Positions 47,193 to 60,310 of a stretch of 64,000 nt of DNA are shown piece after piece (positions within the stretch are counted from its first letter, which is position 1; each line of letters opens with the position of its first letter). The notes beneath the pieces are model-generated. The model was not told the origin of the DNA. It ran no database searches and saw only the letters and a program-made list of their open reading frames with translations. The position numbers and the translations under genes are program-made. The stretch comes from Phaseolus vulgaris (lineage: Eukaryota; Streptophyta; Magnoliopsida; Fabales; Fabaceae), in contig NC_023751.2 in NCBI RefSeq assembly GCF_000499845.2, positions 37,189,309 to 37,253,308 on the forward strand, in the 5' to 3' direction.

Positions 47193-48682
47193 TTGCTGCC
47201 GGAGATCGGCCACGCGCCGAGAAAACCCCGTCAAGAATCGAAAAAACGCGACAAATGAACGGAATTAGAGGGAATTTTCTCTTAGGAAAAACAATGGGGT
47301 TTGGAAAAAGATTATAAATTTGGGGTTTGGGTTGTGAAATGGGAATTGTGACAGAAAAACAGAATATTGGGTGTTCCTTCTCTTTATGGGGAAGGTCACC
47401 CACTGGGAACACATCATCTGAAACAACAAGCTTCGTATAGTGTTTTCACATGATTACCATAATGCCCTTTGGTTATTTCGAATATTTTTGGATAATTAAA
47501 GGGTAGATTGGACATTATGGTGAAGTATTATTTGATTCCAGTGCAAACACTTTAAAACCGTTTAGTTTGATTTTTTCGTTTAAATCTATTATCAAAGGAA
47601 TTAACGCTAACTTGAATTTGATTTGAGAATTTTTTTTTTTATTTGAAATTATTTATTACTCTCTTTTAGCTTTTTATTTGTAAAACTTAAAAAATATAAT
47701 ATTTTTAATTTTAATGAAACAATTACCAAACTTTTTATACTGTTTTATCTATCTATATTATATAAGTTAATAAAAAATGAAGTACAAAAATAATATAATT
47801 AATAAAATAGTGAGTAAAAATAATTGATAAAAAAGTAAGTAATATCATTTTAAATTTTAAAAAATAATTTATGTTTAGCTAATATTTTAAAATTTTGGTT
47901 GAAAATAGTTATATTAAAAGAAGAAATAAAATTACTTTTATTTATGAATATGAGTAGTTTTTTTAAGAAGTTCATGAACTTAATTATTTTAATGTATTAC
48001 TCAAGTAAAATTTATGCATTTTAAATTGATTAGAAATCATTCTACACTTGATTTTAAACTAAATATTATAAAGAATAATTATTTTCTCATAAAACTATAT
48101 TTTTTAATAATTAAGATGATTCAATCATTTGTCCCTTTATATACGCGTTTGGTTATATCATAACACGATAATCTATAACTGAATCACAAAATGAAAATGC
48201 ATAATTAATATAATCTATTTAATCCTTGATTTTTTTTACATTAAATTTATAAAAAAAATCAAATGCGATGTGTCAACAACAGAATTAATTTAAAAAAATA
48301 TGAGATGTTTTTGAAAAATCACAAATTATTAAATAAAGGCATGAAAATGTTTTACCCTATCATAATATATTTTCTTATACTTTATTAGCATAACAAAACT
48401 TGAATTACAATATCGTATTTAATATTTTTTTCTTAAACTTTTTTTAAAAATTATTTTTGATACAATTTGTTAACGTTATAGTTTGTATAGTTTATTTGTT
48501 ATTAAATAACAACATCAAATATAACAAATACACTAACAACTCGGTCAGCAATGTATCATGACTTAAATGAATTAAATATTATTCTAAAGTTATAAGATAT
48601 TAAATTGTTAAAATTTTAATAAGTAATTAAATATTAGTTAAAAAATAATTTTTAAATTTAGAAAATATTTTAAATATTTTCC
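47193..48682. other. Lipase promoter side and AT-rich spacer
   Basis: 47193-47420 is the GC-richer leader and promoter region of the minus-strand lipase gene. From 47450 to 48682 the sequence is strongly AT-rich, with no coding-like frame. Confidence 0.45.
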
Positions 48683-48965
48683 TAAAAAAATTATTAAATA
48701 AAAATTAATTTTAAAAAAATAGTTAATTGTTATAATGATTAAATTATATATCATTAAAAAATAAAAAAAATTATTGATTTTTAAATTAGTTTATATTATT
48801 AATAAATAATTTTTAAATTGATATCTAACTAGTTAATTATCAAAAATTTTTTAGTTTTAGTAAATTTTTTAGTTTTTACAATATTATTTAATTTAATTAA
48901 TATAATAGTTAATTATTTTTTATTTTTAAAATTAAATTTTATTTAATGATTTTTTATTGATAATT
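48683..48965. mobile_element. CACTA-like MITE, second copy
   Basis: The left part, aaaaaaattattaaataaaa then attgttataatgattaaatt, is nearly the sequence of the copy starting at 63866. The right part returns the same words inverted (tttatttaatgatttttta). No coding capacity. The terminal CACTA bases are degraded here (ccta), so borders are approximate. Confidence 0.5.
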
Positions 48966-49324
48966 TATATATATATATATAAAAAAAAATGAAAGAATTC
49001 TTATTGAAAAAAATCTTATTAGATATCGTTTTAGATAAAGTAAACTTGTAATATATTATTACACATAATTCAACCAATGGATTAGACTTTCTCAATGAAA
49101 ACTTAAGTTTGCCAAAATAAATTATTCATTATCACTTGATGGTGTGTGAACTGAAAATTATTTAGCAACTAAAAAAATATAAATATTTAAGAATAAAAAA
49201 TATGAAAATTAGAATGTAGAAGAAAAGGACAGTTAGAAGGAAGCGGTGCAATAAGATTGGTTGGTGGTTGGATCCAACCCAACAATGTGGGACCCACTGC
49301 ACTTTCTTCATTCATCCCAGGTTT

Positions 49325-49410
49325 AGTATTAGAATTAATATTAATATTAATATTAGTATTACTATTAATATTAATATTAGTATTAGTATTAATATTAATA
49401 TAGTATTAGT
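49325..49410. repeat. (ATTAAT/ATTAGT)n microsatellite
   Basis: Imperfect array of ATT-AAT and ATT-AGT hexamers. It generates artificial Ile/Asn-rich frames on both strands. Confidence 0.85.
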
Positions 49411-49772
49411 GGCACTTTCTATGAAACAAATAAAATATTTGGTGCTTAATATAAGGTTTTTATTGTCATGAGATGATGTGACTATTAGGATAAGATTAAA
49501 CAAAGAAAAAAGGTGGGGAAGTGTCTCATTTTGTGGTTGGAAATGAGTGGTGTTTTGATGTGTATGTAAGTAAATACTTCATCCACAAAAATTTACATGT
49601 ATTCTATTTTTTTATAATGGGTACAATTCTATTGAGTTGTTTTTTTATATCAGAAAATATGAAAATGTTACATTTTTTTTTAAACAATTTACTTTCTGTT
49701 TTTTTAATAAATAAATAAATAAAAAGATAAACAACTCATTATTTTATATATTTCTAATTTAGATTTAATTAT

Positions 49773-51163
49773 TGTAACAGCAACTTCTCCTTTTAAAAAA
49801 AAAAACAGAAACAGAGATCCCTGCCCCCACACACGAAACCTCTTTCTCTCTCCATCTCTCCCTTCTACCTTCTCTCTAAATTTCTCACTCTATACCTCAT
49901 CTATTTTAGAATCTAATCATACCACGTTGTAGCAGAGGAGTTAAAGAACATTTTTACCCGATCAGATTTTCAAACAGAGTAAGTTCATTTTTACTCTAAA
50001 TATCCTTTGTTCTCTGTTTTTCCTTAGGATTTAGTCACCAATCTTGGTGGGGTCAGTTGAGAAGTTTAATCCTCTCAACTTATTCTACTATATACTGAAA
50101 TTTTGTTCTGTTTGAATAATTTGCATTAGGCCCGTAAATCTTGAAGCTTATCCGAACGGTGGGGAATAAAATTCTAAAAGTTGCTTGGAAAGCAAGCAAT
50201 TGAGGTAAGGGAAGCTAAATTTAATTTTTAATAGCACCCTAGGATAGAAGATCTGAATGCGGAAGGGACGTGGTTCCAATATTCAATTTCTCTTGCAGGG
50301 ATGTTGTGTGTTTATTTATATTGGGTTGTTTGTTTATATATTATTTAAATTTGTGGAAATATTGGGTTTTGATGATTTAGTATTAAAGTGTATTTTTTTT
50401 ATGTCAAATAAACTTTTGAATATTGTGGATAACTTTTTGAATGATATTGTATGACGGAATGATATGGAATTGAATTCATACATTTGGGATAATGTATGGG
50501 CTGATGTTTGTTGTGTATTAAGTATTGATGCCAATGTGGTAACAGAGATCTCCGAGCTTCACTGATGATCTAAGTCACATAGACTAAGATATCAGGTGGT
50601 GAGAAGCTGATGGGGGAGTTCATGCACACCGTGACATATGAGATGCACGGCTTGGGTTGTATTGAACTTACCCTGATCCTTTCTGTTGGATTCACTGGTA
50701 ATCTTTGGATCAGGTGTTAGTCTCTGGTAGGACTTACTTAATACGGGTCTTTCGGAAGACGTTGTTTGTTGAATATTCTGATGTGTAGATCCATGTGAGA
50801 TCTATGTGATTATTTATTGTTGAGATTTGAAGAAAATTGAATAATTTGATAAATTGATCATGTAATTTGGTTTCTCTTTGGATTTAAGTGTGTATATTAT
50901 AAAATTCTATTTTTAGTCGCTTACCCTTGCTTTTCTTGTTGTGTTTGAACTGCGATGACTGTACTATGTACACGAGCAGATGACCATACAAGTGCAGGAG
51001 AGCCTTAGAGGGTTCAAAGTCTTATTTTGAGTTGTGGATATGTAAATTGTATTTCTATAAATCCTAATCATGTATTAGGAATGTTTTTGAAAAACTCCAA
51101 GTTTGTATAGAAACTGGTAGAACTTTTATTGTAATAGTTATATGTAAATTATGGGGTGTTACA
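49773..51163 (+). repeat. 5' LTR of the Ty3/gypsy element
   Basis: 1391 bp, TGTAACAGC to GGTGTTACA, i.e. TG...CA with a short inverted TGTAAC/GTTACA end. It contains a pyrimidine-rich CTCTC stretch near 49840-49900 and a 65-codon frame at 50257-50454 that recurs only because the LTR is duplicated. Confidence 0.93.
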
Positions 51164-51168
51164 TTTAA

Positions 51169-51180
51169 TGGTATCAGAGC
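51169..51180 (+). other. Primer-binding site (initiator tRNA-Met)
   Basis: tggtatcagagc lies 5 bases after the 5' LTR and would pair with the 3' end of initiator tRNA-Met to prime minus-strand synthesis. Confidence 0.9.
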
Positions 51181-51588
51181 GGTTCATCCTTAGGATAACC
51201 TGAGGGTAGTGGGTTTATTTTGTTTCTCTTGCGTGTAGATTTTTGTTTAAGTTTAGCCTCAAGACTTAGTTAAAAGTTTCTAATGAGATGTTTGACAAAG
51301 TTGTTTTTCTTGAAATCTTGTTTGTGTTCGAGTCAAGTTAATTGTTATGAATAAAGATGAAAGTATTAAGAGTGAAAAGAATCTTGATAGAGTGGTGATG
51401 GTGCACACTCATGACTAAATCAATATTATTTTCTATCTTAATTCTAAGTAGCTAGAATACATTTTAGAGATAAGTCTTGATTGATTTTGTATCTATTTTG
51501 TGTGATTATTTATTTTAAGTTAATTTGTCTTAAAGATGTAGCTGAAAATTTTAGTAGTTTCTAATCCAATTCTTTATGTGCTTAGTAG

Positions 51589-54500
51589 ATGGCACGTAGA
51601 CCACCTACTCCTCCTCCACCAGTAGATATGCCCAACTTAGCTCGGGCAATAGAGATGATGGCAACAGCCTTGCAACAACAGAGTGCTACTATGGCACAAC
51701 AGCATCAGGCCGCCCTTCATCAATTAGAAACAGCTAGATTAGCAGCAGAAGCATCTCAACTTCATCAACAACCCCATACCTTTAGTCTGGAGGATTTTTT
51801 GAGACACAATCCACCCAAATTTAATGGCAAGGTAAATCCAGATGGAGCAGACCAGTGGGTGAGAGACATAGAAAGAATCTTTGAAGCTACTCAATGCCCT
51901 GAAGAGAGAAAGTTATCTTATGCCATCTATATGCTTATTGAAGAAGCTGAGTTTTGGTGGATAGGCATGAAGCAAATGATGGAAGACAAAGGTGAAGATG
52001 CTACTTGGGAGAACTTCAAAGTAAGGTTCCTAGAGGAGTATTTTCCTGATAGTGTCAGGTATGCAAAAGAAATTGAATTCATGCAGCTGGAACAAGGAAA
52101 TCTTTCAGTCACAGAATATGCTACTAGGTTCAAACACCTAGCTAGATTCTACACCCAGACCATGACTGAGGCTTGGAGATGTAGAAAATTTGAGTTTAGA
52201 TTGAAGCAAGAACTTAAAGAAGTGGTGATTCCTATGTCCATTAGAGATTTCCCTGCCCTAGTGGAGAAAGCAAAAGTAGTGGAGAGTTTGAAAAGTAGTA
52301 GCAGACTTGCTAAGCCTCAAGTGGGAGGACCTTCTAAAAGCATGCCTAAATATGAAGATAGAAAGAAACCTTATTTCAAACCTCAATCTTATAGCAGTGG
52401 AAGACCCAGTTCTCAATCACCACCTAGTTTCAGATGTTTTAGATGCGGTGGGCCACATGTTGTTAGATTTTGCCCTCATCCAGTGTCAAATGTGACATGT
52501 GATAGATGTCACAGGTATGGTCATGCAACAAAAGACTGTAGTGTCCAATTGGGAGCTCCAAATTCTGGCGGAGTGCAGCAAGTACAACAAAATAGTAATC
52601 AAAAACCCAAAGCTGCTGGCAGAGTTTTTGCTATTAGTGGAGTTGAAGCTTCACAGTCTGATAGCCTTGTTAGAGGTATTTGTTCTATCCTTGGAACACA
52701 ATTATCTGTATTGTTTGATTTTGGGGCAACCCATTCTTTTATATCTTTTGATTGTGCTAAGAAACTTAAGTTGCCAGTCCGAGAATTAGAATTTGAGTTG
52801 GTGGTATCTACACCAACAGAAGGTATTATAGTAACTTCTTCCATGTGTGCTGAGTGTCCAGTAATTATAGATGGGCAGAGATACAAGATCAACATGATTT
52901 GTATACCTCTAAAAGATTTGGAGGTTATCTTGGGAATGGATTGGTTGTCTGCTAATCATATCCTTATAGATTGTGGTCGGAAGAAGTTAATTTTCCCTAA
53001 ATTAGAAGGAATGCATGTTATCTCAGCTCATCAGTTTGAGAGAGAGATACAAGAAGGTGCAAAATGCTTTATGCTCTTGGCTTGTTCTATAGTTACTGAT
53101 AAAGTACAAAAAGATATGTTTGTAGTTCAGGAGTTTATGAATGTATTTCCTGATGAGATTCTTGGACTTCCACCTAAAAGAGAGATAGAGTTTGCAATAG
53201 ACTTGATTCCCGGAGCAGGCCCTGTGTCAATTTCTCCATATCGAATGGCACCAGCGGAGTTAGCTGAATTGAAGAAACAACTAGAAGACTTATTGGAGAA
53301 GCAATTCATTCGACCTAGTGTTTCTCCATGGGGAGCTCCAGTGCTATTAGTGAAGAAGAAAGATGGTTCGTCACGTCTATGCATAGATTACAGACAATTA
53401 AACAAGTTAACAATAAAGAATAAATATCCTCTTCCTAGAATTGATGACTTGATGGATCAGTTGCATGGGGCAGTTGTCTTTTCTAAGATAGATTTGCGCT
53501 CAGGTTATCACCAAATTTCAGTGAAAGCGGAAGATGTTCAGAAGACTGCTTTTAGATCAAGGTATGGTCACTATGAATTTCTGGTTATGCCATTTGGGGT
53601 GACTAATGCTCCAGCTATTTTCATGGATTATATGAATCAGATATTCAGACCTTTTCTTGATAAGTTTGTGGTAGTGTTCATAGATGATATCTTGATCTAT
53701 TCTCGTACAAGGGAAGAACATGCAGAACATCTTAGAATCGTCCTAAACATTTTGAGAGAAAAACAGTTATATGCTAAACTTTCAAAATGTGACTTCTGGA
53801 TGTCAGAAATACAATTTTTAGGACATGTCATCTCTGCACAGGGAATATCAGTAGATCCTTCTAAAGTGGAGGTTGTACTTCAGTGGGAACGTCCTAAAAC
53901 AGTTACAGAAATTAGAAGCTTTGTCGGGTTAGCAGGATATTACAGGAGATTTATAGAAGGCTTTTCTAAAATAGTGGCTCCTTTGACCCAATTGACTAGA
54001 AAGGATCATCCTTTTGCATGGACTGAACAATGTGAGAGAAGTTTTGAAGAGTTGAAAAGAAGGTTGACTAATGCTCCTGTATTGACAATCCCTGATACCA
54101 ATCAGTCTTTTGAAGTTTTCTGTGATGCTTCCTATCAGGGATTGGGTTGTGTTTTGATGCAGAATAAGAAAGTTGTTGCCTACGCTTCTCGTCAGTTAAA
54201 GGTGCATGAAAGAAATTATCCAACTCATGATCTAGAATTGGCAGCAGTTGTCTTTGCTTTAAAAATATGGATACATTTTCTTTACGGAGTTAGTTTTAAT
54301 GTGTTCAGTGATCATAAAAGCTTGAAGTATTTGTTTGATCAGAAGGAGTTAAATATGAGGCAGAGGAGATGGATTGAATTTTTAAAAGACTATGATTTCC
54401 AGCTAATATATCATCCTGGGAAAGCAAATGTTGTTGCAGATGCGTTGAGTCGTAAAAAGATACAAATGTCGTCGCTTATGATTAGAGAGCTAGCATTGAT

Positions 54501-56049
54501 TGAAGATTTCAGGAGTATGAATTTGGAGGTTTCCATGTCTTCAAATTGCATTAGTTGTAATACACTTGTTATAACTAATGAATTTCTGGAGAAGGTGAAG
54601 GAGAAGCAGTTGGAAGATTCAAAATTGAAGAACTTCATGGGCTTACTAAATACTGACAAAGCTAAAGACTTCTCTTTAGGAGTGGATGGTATTTTGAGAT
54701 TCAAAAATAGAATATGTATACCAGAAGATAATGAACTAAAGCAAACAATATTATCTGAAGGTCATAAAAGCAAACTCAGTTTACATCCAGGAATGACCAA
54801 GATGTATCAAGATCTCAAGAAGTCTTATTGGTGGCATGGCATGAAGAATGATGTAGCTAAGTTTGTAGCTGGTTGCCTGACTTGTCAGAAATCAAAGATT
54901 GAACATCAACGGCCTGGAGGCATGTTAACTCAGTTAGACATTCCAGTGTGGAAGTGGGACAGTATCTCAATGGATTTTGTTACCCACTTACCACGTACTT
55001 TGCGGAAGCATGACTCTGTTTGGGTCATAGTGGACAGGCTAACAAAGACGGCACACTTCCTACCTATAGACTTGAGAATCTCTATGCGAAAGTTGGCCCA
55101 AATTTACATAGATGAAATAGTCAGATTGCATGGTGTACCCTCTAGCATAGTTTCAGATAGAGATCCTAGATTCACCTCCAGATTCTGGCAAACACTTCAA
55201 GAAGCTTTGGGGACTAAACTCAGACTTAGTTTAGCATACCATCCTCAAACTGATGGACAATCAGAGAGAACTATCCAGTCCTTAGAAGATTTGCTTAGGA
55301 CTTGTGTGTTAGATCATTTGGGCAGTTGGGATGAAATTCTACCATTGGTAGAGTTCACTTACAATAACAGTTACCAAGCTAGCATAAGAATGGCTCCTTT
55401 CGAGGCATTGTACGGAAGAAAGTGTAGGACACCTTTGTGCTGGTTTCAGGATGGTGAAAGTGTGTTAATTGGACCAGAATTAATACAACAAACCAATGAG
55501 AAAGTCAAAATGATTCAGGAAAGATTGAAAACATCTCTCAGCAGGCAAAAATCTTATGCAGATCAAAGAAGAAGACCTTTAGAATTCTCTGCGGGTGAGC
55601 ATGTCTTTTTGAGAGTTACACCGTTCACAGGTGTAGGAAGAGCACTCAAATCCAAGAAATTGACTCCTAAGTTCATAGGACCTTATCAAATTCTCAGGAG
55701 AATAGGCCCTGTGGCTTATGAAATTGCTTTGCCTCCTCCTTTAGCTAACATTCACAATATTTTCCATGTATCCCAGCTACGAAAGTATATGCCTGATCCT
55801 AGCCACATTCTAGAGTCTGATTCCATCCAGGTCAAAGAAAATTTGTCGTTTGAAGTAAAGCCAATCAGAATTTTAGATTCACAAGTGAAACAACTTCGTG
55901 GAAGAAGTATTCCCATGGTGAAAGTATTGTGGGATCTCATCTCTGGAGACTCCACTTGGGAAATTGAAAAAGAGATACGAGCATCATACCTTAGTCTCTT
56001 TATTGGTAAGTTCATTTTCGAGGACGAAAATTTTTGTAGTTGGAGATAA
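51589..56049 (+). CDS. Ty3/gypsy gag-pol polyprotein, single open frame
   Basis: 1486 codons without a stop. Gag domain about residues 80-210. Two zinc knuckles follow: Cys283 onward (CX2CX3HX4C, one residue short of the usual spacing) and Cys304-Cys317 (CX2CX4HX4C). The protease active site is at Asp377, but the motif reads D-F-G in place of D-S/T-G. The reverse transcriptase has the FIDD box with Asp699-Asp700, and RNase H starts around CDAS with Asp846. The integrase has an HHCC-type zinc region ending Cys1096/Cys1099 and catalytic Asp1129, Asp1190 and Glu1226, with the expected 35-residue gap between the last two. The C-terminus has the FHVSQLRKY block and a chromodomain-like segment. The stop codon abuts the 3' LTR. 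All domains are present in order, but the protease change may impair maturation. Confidence 0.95.
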   Translation: MARRPPTPPPPVDMPNLARAIEMMATALQQQSATMAQQHQAALHQLETARLAAEASQLHQQPHTFSLEDFLRHNPPKFNGKVNPDGADQWVRDIERIFEATQCPEERKLSYAIYMLIEEAEFWWIGMKQMMEDKGEDATWENFKVRFLEEYFPDSVRYAKEIEFMQLEQGNLSVTEYATRFKHLARFYTQTMTEAWRCRKFEFRLKQELKEVVIPMSIRDFPALVEKAKVVESLKSSSRLAKPQVGGPSKSMPKYEDRKKPYFKPQSYSSGRPSSQSPPSFRCFRCGGPHVVRFCPHPVSNVTCDRCHRYGHATKDCSVQLGAPNSGGVQQVQQNSNQKPKAAGRVFAISGVEASQSDSLVRGICSILGTQLSVLFDFGATHSFISFDCAKKLKLPVRELEFELVVSTPTEGIIVTSSMCAECPVIIDGQRYKINMICIPLKDLEVILGMDWLSANHILIDCGRKKLIFPKLEGMHVISAHQFEREIQEGAKCFMLLACSIVTDKVQKDMFVVQEFMNVFPDEILGLPPKREIEFAIDLIPGAGPVSISPYRMAPAELAELKKQLEDLLEKQFIRPSVSPWGAPVLLVKKKDGSSRLCIDYRQLNKLTIKNKYPLPRIDDLMDQLHGAVVFSKIDLRSGYHQISVKAEDVQKTAFRSRYGHYEFLVMPFGVTNAPAIFMDYMNQIFRPFLDKFVVVFIDDILIYSRTREEHAEHLRIVLNILREKQLYAKLSKCDFWMSEIQFLGHVISAQGISVDPSKVEVVLQWERPKTVTEIRSFVGLAGYYRRFIEGFSKIVAPLTQLTRKDHPFAWTEQCERSFEELKRRLTNAPVLTIPDTNQSFEVFCDASYQGLGCVLMQNKKVVAYASRQLKVHERNYPTHDLELAAVVFALKIWIHFLYGVSFNVFSDHKSLKYLFDQKELNMRQRRWIEFLKDYDFQLIYHPGKANVVADALSRKKIQMSSLMIRELALIEDFRSMNLEVSMSSNCISCNTLVITNEFLEKVKEKQLEDSKLKNFMGLLNTDKAKDFSLGVDGILRFKNRICIPEDNELKQTILSEGHKSKLSLHPGMTKMYQDLKKSYWWHGMKNDVAKFVAGCLTCQKSKIEHQRPGGMLTQLDIPVWKWDSISMDFVTHLPRTLRKHDSVWVIVDRLTKTAHFLPIDLRISMRKLAQIYIDEIVRLHGVPSSIVSDRDPRFTSRFWQTLQEALGTKLRLSLAYHPQTDGQSERTIQSLEDLLRTCVLDHLGSWDEILPLVEFTYNNSYQASIRMAPFEALYGRKCRTPLCWFQDGESVLIGPELIQQTNEKVKMIQERLKTSLSRQKSYADQRRRPLEFSAGEHVFLRVTPFTGVGRALKSKKLTPKFIGPYQILRRIGPVAYEIALPPPLANIHNIFHVSQLRKYMPDPSHILESDSIQVKENLSFEVKPIRILDSQVKQLRGRSIPMVKVLWDLISGDSTWEIEKEIRASYLSLFIGKFIFEDENFCSWR
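56038..56049 (+). other. Degenerate polypurine tract overlapping the stop codon
   Basis: gttggagataa lies directly before the 3' LTR, where the polypurine primer for plus-strand synthesis belongs. It is short and interrupted by T, and its last three bases are the gag-pol stop. Confidence 0.5.
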
Positions 56050-57452
56050 TGTAACAGCAACTTTTCCTTTAAAAAAAAAAAAGAAGCAGAAACAGAGACC
56101 CCTGCCCCCCCCCCACACGAAACCTCTTTCTCTTTCTCTCTCCATCTCTCCCTTCTATCTTCTCTCTAAATTTCTCACTCTATACCTCATCTATTTTAGA
56201 ATCTAATCATACCACGTTGTAGCAGAGGAGTTAAGGAACATTTCTACCCGATCAGATTTTCAAACAGAGTAAGTTCATTTTTACTCTAAATATCCTTTGT
56301 TCTCTGTTTTTCCTTAGGATTTAGTCATCAATCTTGGTGGGTCAGTTGAGAAGTTTAATCCTCTCAACTTATTCTACTATATACTGAAATTTTGTTCTGT
56401 TTGAATAATTTGCATTAGGCCCGTAAATCTTGAAGCTTATCCGAACGGTGGGGAATAAAATTCTAAAAGTTGCTTGGAAAGCAAGCAATTGAGGTAAGGG
56501 AAGCTAAATTTAATTTTTAATAGCACCCTAGGATAGAAGATCTGAATGCGGAAGGGACGTGGTTCCAATATTCAATTTCTCTTGCAGGGATGTTGTGTGT
56601 TTATTTATATTGGGTTGTTTGTTTATATATTATTTAAATTTGTGGAAATATTGGGTTTTGATGATTTAGTATTAAAGTGTATTTTTTTTATGTCAAATAA
56701 ACTTTTGAATATTGTGGATAACTTTTTGAATGATATTGTATGACGGAATGATATGGAATTGAATTCATACATTTGGGATAATGTATGGGCTGATGTTTGC
56801 TGTGTATTAAGTATTGATGCCTATGTGGTAACAGAGATCTCCGAGCTTCACTGATGATCTAAGTCACATAGACTAAGATATCAGGTGGTGAGAAGCTGAT
56901 GGGGGAGTTCATGCACACCGTGACATATGAGATGCACGGCTTGGGTTGTATTGAACTTACCCTGATCCTTTCTGTTGGATTCACTGGTAATCTTTGGATC
57001 AGGTGTTAGTCTCTGGTAGGACTTACTTAATACGGGTCTTTCGGAAGACGTTGTTTGTTGAATATTCTGATGTGTAGATCCATGTGAGATCTATGTGATT
57101 GTTTATTGTTGAGATTTGAAGAAAATTGAATAATTTGATAAATTGGTCATGTAATTTGGTTTCTCTTTGGATTTAAGTGTGTATATTATAAAATTCTATT
57201 TTTAGTCGCTTACCCTTGCTTTTCTTGTTGTGTTTGAACTGTGATGACTGTACTATGTACACGAGCAGATGATCATACAAGTGCAGGAGAGCCTTAGAGG
57301 GTTCAAAGTCTTATTTTGAGTTGTGGATATGTAAATTGTATTTCTATAAATCCTAATCATGTATTAGGAATGTTTTTTAAAAACTCCAAGTTTGTATAGA
57401 AACTGGTAGAACTTTTATTGTAATAGTTATATGTAAATTATGGGGTGTTACA
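56050..57452 (+). repeat. 3' LTR of the Ty3/gypsy element
   Basis: 1403 bp, same ends as the 5' LTR. It is longer mainly through an expanded C tract (about 56105-56114) and an extra CTTTCT unit near 56130. Single-base differences from the 5' LTR are scattered and mostly transitions. Confidence 0.93.
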
Positions 57453-57457
57453 ATTAT

Positions 57458-60044
57458 ATACTTAATCATAATTAATAATATGAGATTAATACAAATTTTA
57501 AGTTTTTTTAAAAATAATAATTAATTTTATGTGTCGAAATATTAATTAATTGAATAATTGATAATGCATAATAATGTTTTAATTTAATAATAATATCAAT
57601 TACTTAATATTTAAAAAATAATTTGTATTGATAAAAATTAAATGACACTAAAAAAATATAATATGCTTCATAATATAAGTAATTAAGAAATTAATAATAT
57701 CTGAATAAAAATATTTAAGAAACATAATTGTATCGGATTAATGAATATAAACCTAATGTAAGGTAATTAGGAAAATGGTTGTTAATTTTAGAAAAATATC
57801 ATATATTTTTTATCTTTAAATTATAGAAAAAATTAAAGAAATATTGTTTGACAATAATTTTTTATTTAAATATTTTTTATTACTTATAAACTTGTATGAA
57901 GATAAAATATATATGATTGTTATTATTTAAATTTGTTGTGATATTATTCTAAATATAAAATATATGATTATCATTATTTAATCCGTTGATATTATTTTGA
58001 ACATAAAAATGTGATTGTTATTATTTGAATTTTTTGTGATATTATTGTCAATATAGACTCTATAAATAAAAGATAAAAAACAAATGAAAAGTATTATTTT
58101 ATGTCATACATGTTACATACTAATACACTAATATTTTATACTCTTCATAATTTGAATCTTGGAGTTTTGTCCACATATAAAGTTCTCCCCATCATAATCT
58201 CTCATCTCCAGTTTGGTAAGAACAATAACAAATATCAACTCTTTAAAATATGATAAACTGGAAAAAAAAATATATATTATAAATTATATTTAATATAAGT
58301 TCAGTATAAATTTGCAGATATCTGACCATAAATAATATTTATGATCCTACAATTTGTAATTAAATCATCATGATTAAAGAGAAGTATTAAAAATTCTTGT
58401 CTCCATTTTGAACTACTTTTGAAAGTAAAACATACAATTAAATAACTTCAAAAAGGTAGTGTATAACATTGAGATTTGAAAGTAAAACATACAATTAAAT
58501 AACTTCAAAAAGGTAGTGTATAACATTGAGATTTATTTATTATGATAGCAAAATATATGATAAAAGAAACTTGTTTTCTTTTAAATTTTTTATCATAGCA
58601 AAAGATATTAATAAAGTTTTTTTTTAATTTAATACGTAATGCTTTATTAACATTGAATAGAATATTGAATCTCTTGCAAGGTCATCTTCAACTTTTAAAA
58701 TCATTCACAAAACTTGTTTTTATTAGAGATTGATCACTATCAGAGGACTTATTACTAAACATCATGTTATTAAGGTATTAAGCTCACATTTCAATTTATT
58801 TATTTATTTATAATATATTTTCTTTAGAGAAAGGGCCAACAAACTTAAATTTTGGTTCTTCAATTGTTTTTGACAAAAACTTTAATTGTTTTTGACAAAA
58901 ACTTTATTTCTCTTTTTGAACTTTGTGAAGTACTCAAGATCAAGATCATGAACTTAAAAGGTGACTTATAAGTCTTACCCATATTCCTAGGAAATAAGGG
59001 CCAATATTTTTACCTATATCCTAATTAAAACAAGGTTTATCAATTATAATTAAAATTATAAAATTAGAATTCCGTTAAAGAAGTTAAAACAAACATTAAG
59101 AGCAAAGTAATAAAGTTAATAATCTTATTAAAGGAGAAGAAGAGTTACAAAAACATACAATTACATAAACCTTTAACAACAAGGTGAATCACTCTATTAA
59201 TCTTTCCCAATATTGACTTGGAATTATTTAAAAAGTTAATGAAAAGTGGGGTGATTTAGTTTAATAGATTTTATAAAAATAATACATATTATTAATTTAT
59301 TTAAGATAATAAAGATTGAAATTTTTTTTTTTTAATGTAATATCAAAGTTTTTCTTATAAATTTTTAAAGTGATAGATATAATGAATCATACAAATTATG
59401 TTTACAGAATTTGGTGTCTGATGAAGCTTGCTATCCATTACACTTGATACTTTTTTATATATGTATAAATCAATACAATTTTTCTAATATTTACCTCTCA
59501 TTATATGAGAGGTTTATTGATTAAATATACCTTTTATTCAAATTTAATATTTTGCTTCAGACAAATTATGTAGTTATTGAATCTACATTCATAATTATAT
59601 AAATGATTATAAATCTCAGTTTATAAATTAATTTTTAAAATTTAATTAGTTTTAAAATTGATTTTTTATTATGATATCAAAATTATTTAAAGTTTTTATT
59701 TTAACGAGAGTTGGTTGATGTTACATGTTATTTGATCGTTATTAAACTATTTATAAATATATATTCTTACACAGATTAATTTTAGTATAAAAAATTATTA
59801 AAATTTTATATTAATTAAAAATAAAAACATTTTATAATATATAAATAAATATAAATTTTTTTTTATAAATTTAGTTAATAAATGTTTGGTGCCATGTGTA
59901 TATCCAATGTAATGTAACACTCATGAAAGAGAGGGTGTTGCACTGTTTCAATGTTAATAATTCCTCTTTACCTACAAATTGGTGTGGAAGCTGCAAATGT
60001 GAACCTGCACATGGATTCAAATTTTTCGGAAGATAATTTCAGAA
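57458..60044. other. Very AT-rich region, no gene seen
   Basis: Long AT-rich stretch with no coding-like frame. It holds a perfect 57-bp duplication at 58421-58534 and a 22-bp duplication (aattgtttttgacaaaaact-type) at about 58860-58903. Confidence 0.5.
58421..58534. repeat. Perfect tandem duplication of 57 bp
   Basis: 58421-58477 and 58478-58534 are identical, each starting gaaagtaaaacatacaatta and ending cattgagattt. Exact identity implies a recent slip or unequal exchange. Confidence 0.9.
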
Positions 60045-60310
60045 AATCATGAATTATAAATTAATTTTAGGTAAAAAAATAATTAGTTATTATAGTGATT
60101 AAATTAGAGATAATTTTATAATTTTTTTTATTTTTAAACTAATTTCAATTATTGTTAAATGGTTTCTAAATTGGTATTTAATTAGTTACCAAAATTTTTG
60201 CTATCAAATTTAGAATATAAATAATTGGTAGTTAAAACTTTGGTAGTTAATTAGATACCAATTTAGAAACTATTTATCAATAATAGAAATTAATTTAAAT
60301 TTATTTTAAT
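60045..60310. mobile_element. CACTA-like MITE, third copy
   Basis: Contains attagttattatagtgatta, ggtttctaaattggtattta and the inverted return ttggtagttaattagatacc, the same core order as the copy at 7244-7613. No coding capacity and imprecise ends. Confidence 0.5.

Larger units (their letters stand above)
49773..57452 (+). mobile_element. Complete Ty3/gypsy retrotransposon
   Basis: A structurally complete 7680-bp element: 5' LTR 49773-51163, primer-binding site from 51169, one gag-pol frame 51589-56049, 3' LTR 56050-57452. It is flanked by the perfect 5-bp target duplication attat (49768-49772 and 57453-57457). By eye the LTRs differ at about 14 substitutions plus length changes in A, C and CT tracts, roughly 1 percent, so the insertion is recent. 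The C-terminal chromodomain-like end suggests a chromovirus lineage, possibly Tekay-like (inferred). The element lies in AT-rich DNA between the lipase gene and a repeat-rich tail. Confidence 0.95.

Noticed and set aside
49268..49503. Ile/Asn-rich frames of 63-67 codons on both strands
   Set aside because: Produced by the ATTAAT microsatellite.
50257..50454. 65-codon frame, repeated exactly at 56546-56743
   Set aside because: It lies in the LTR and recurs only because the LTR is duplicated. Composition is not coding-like.
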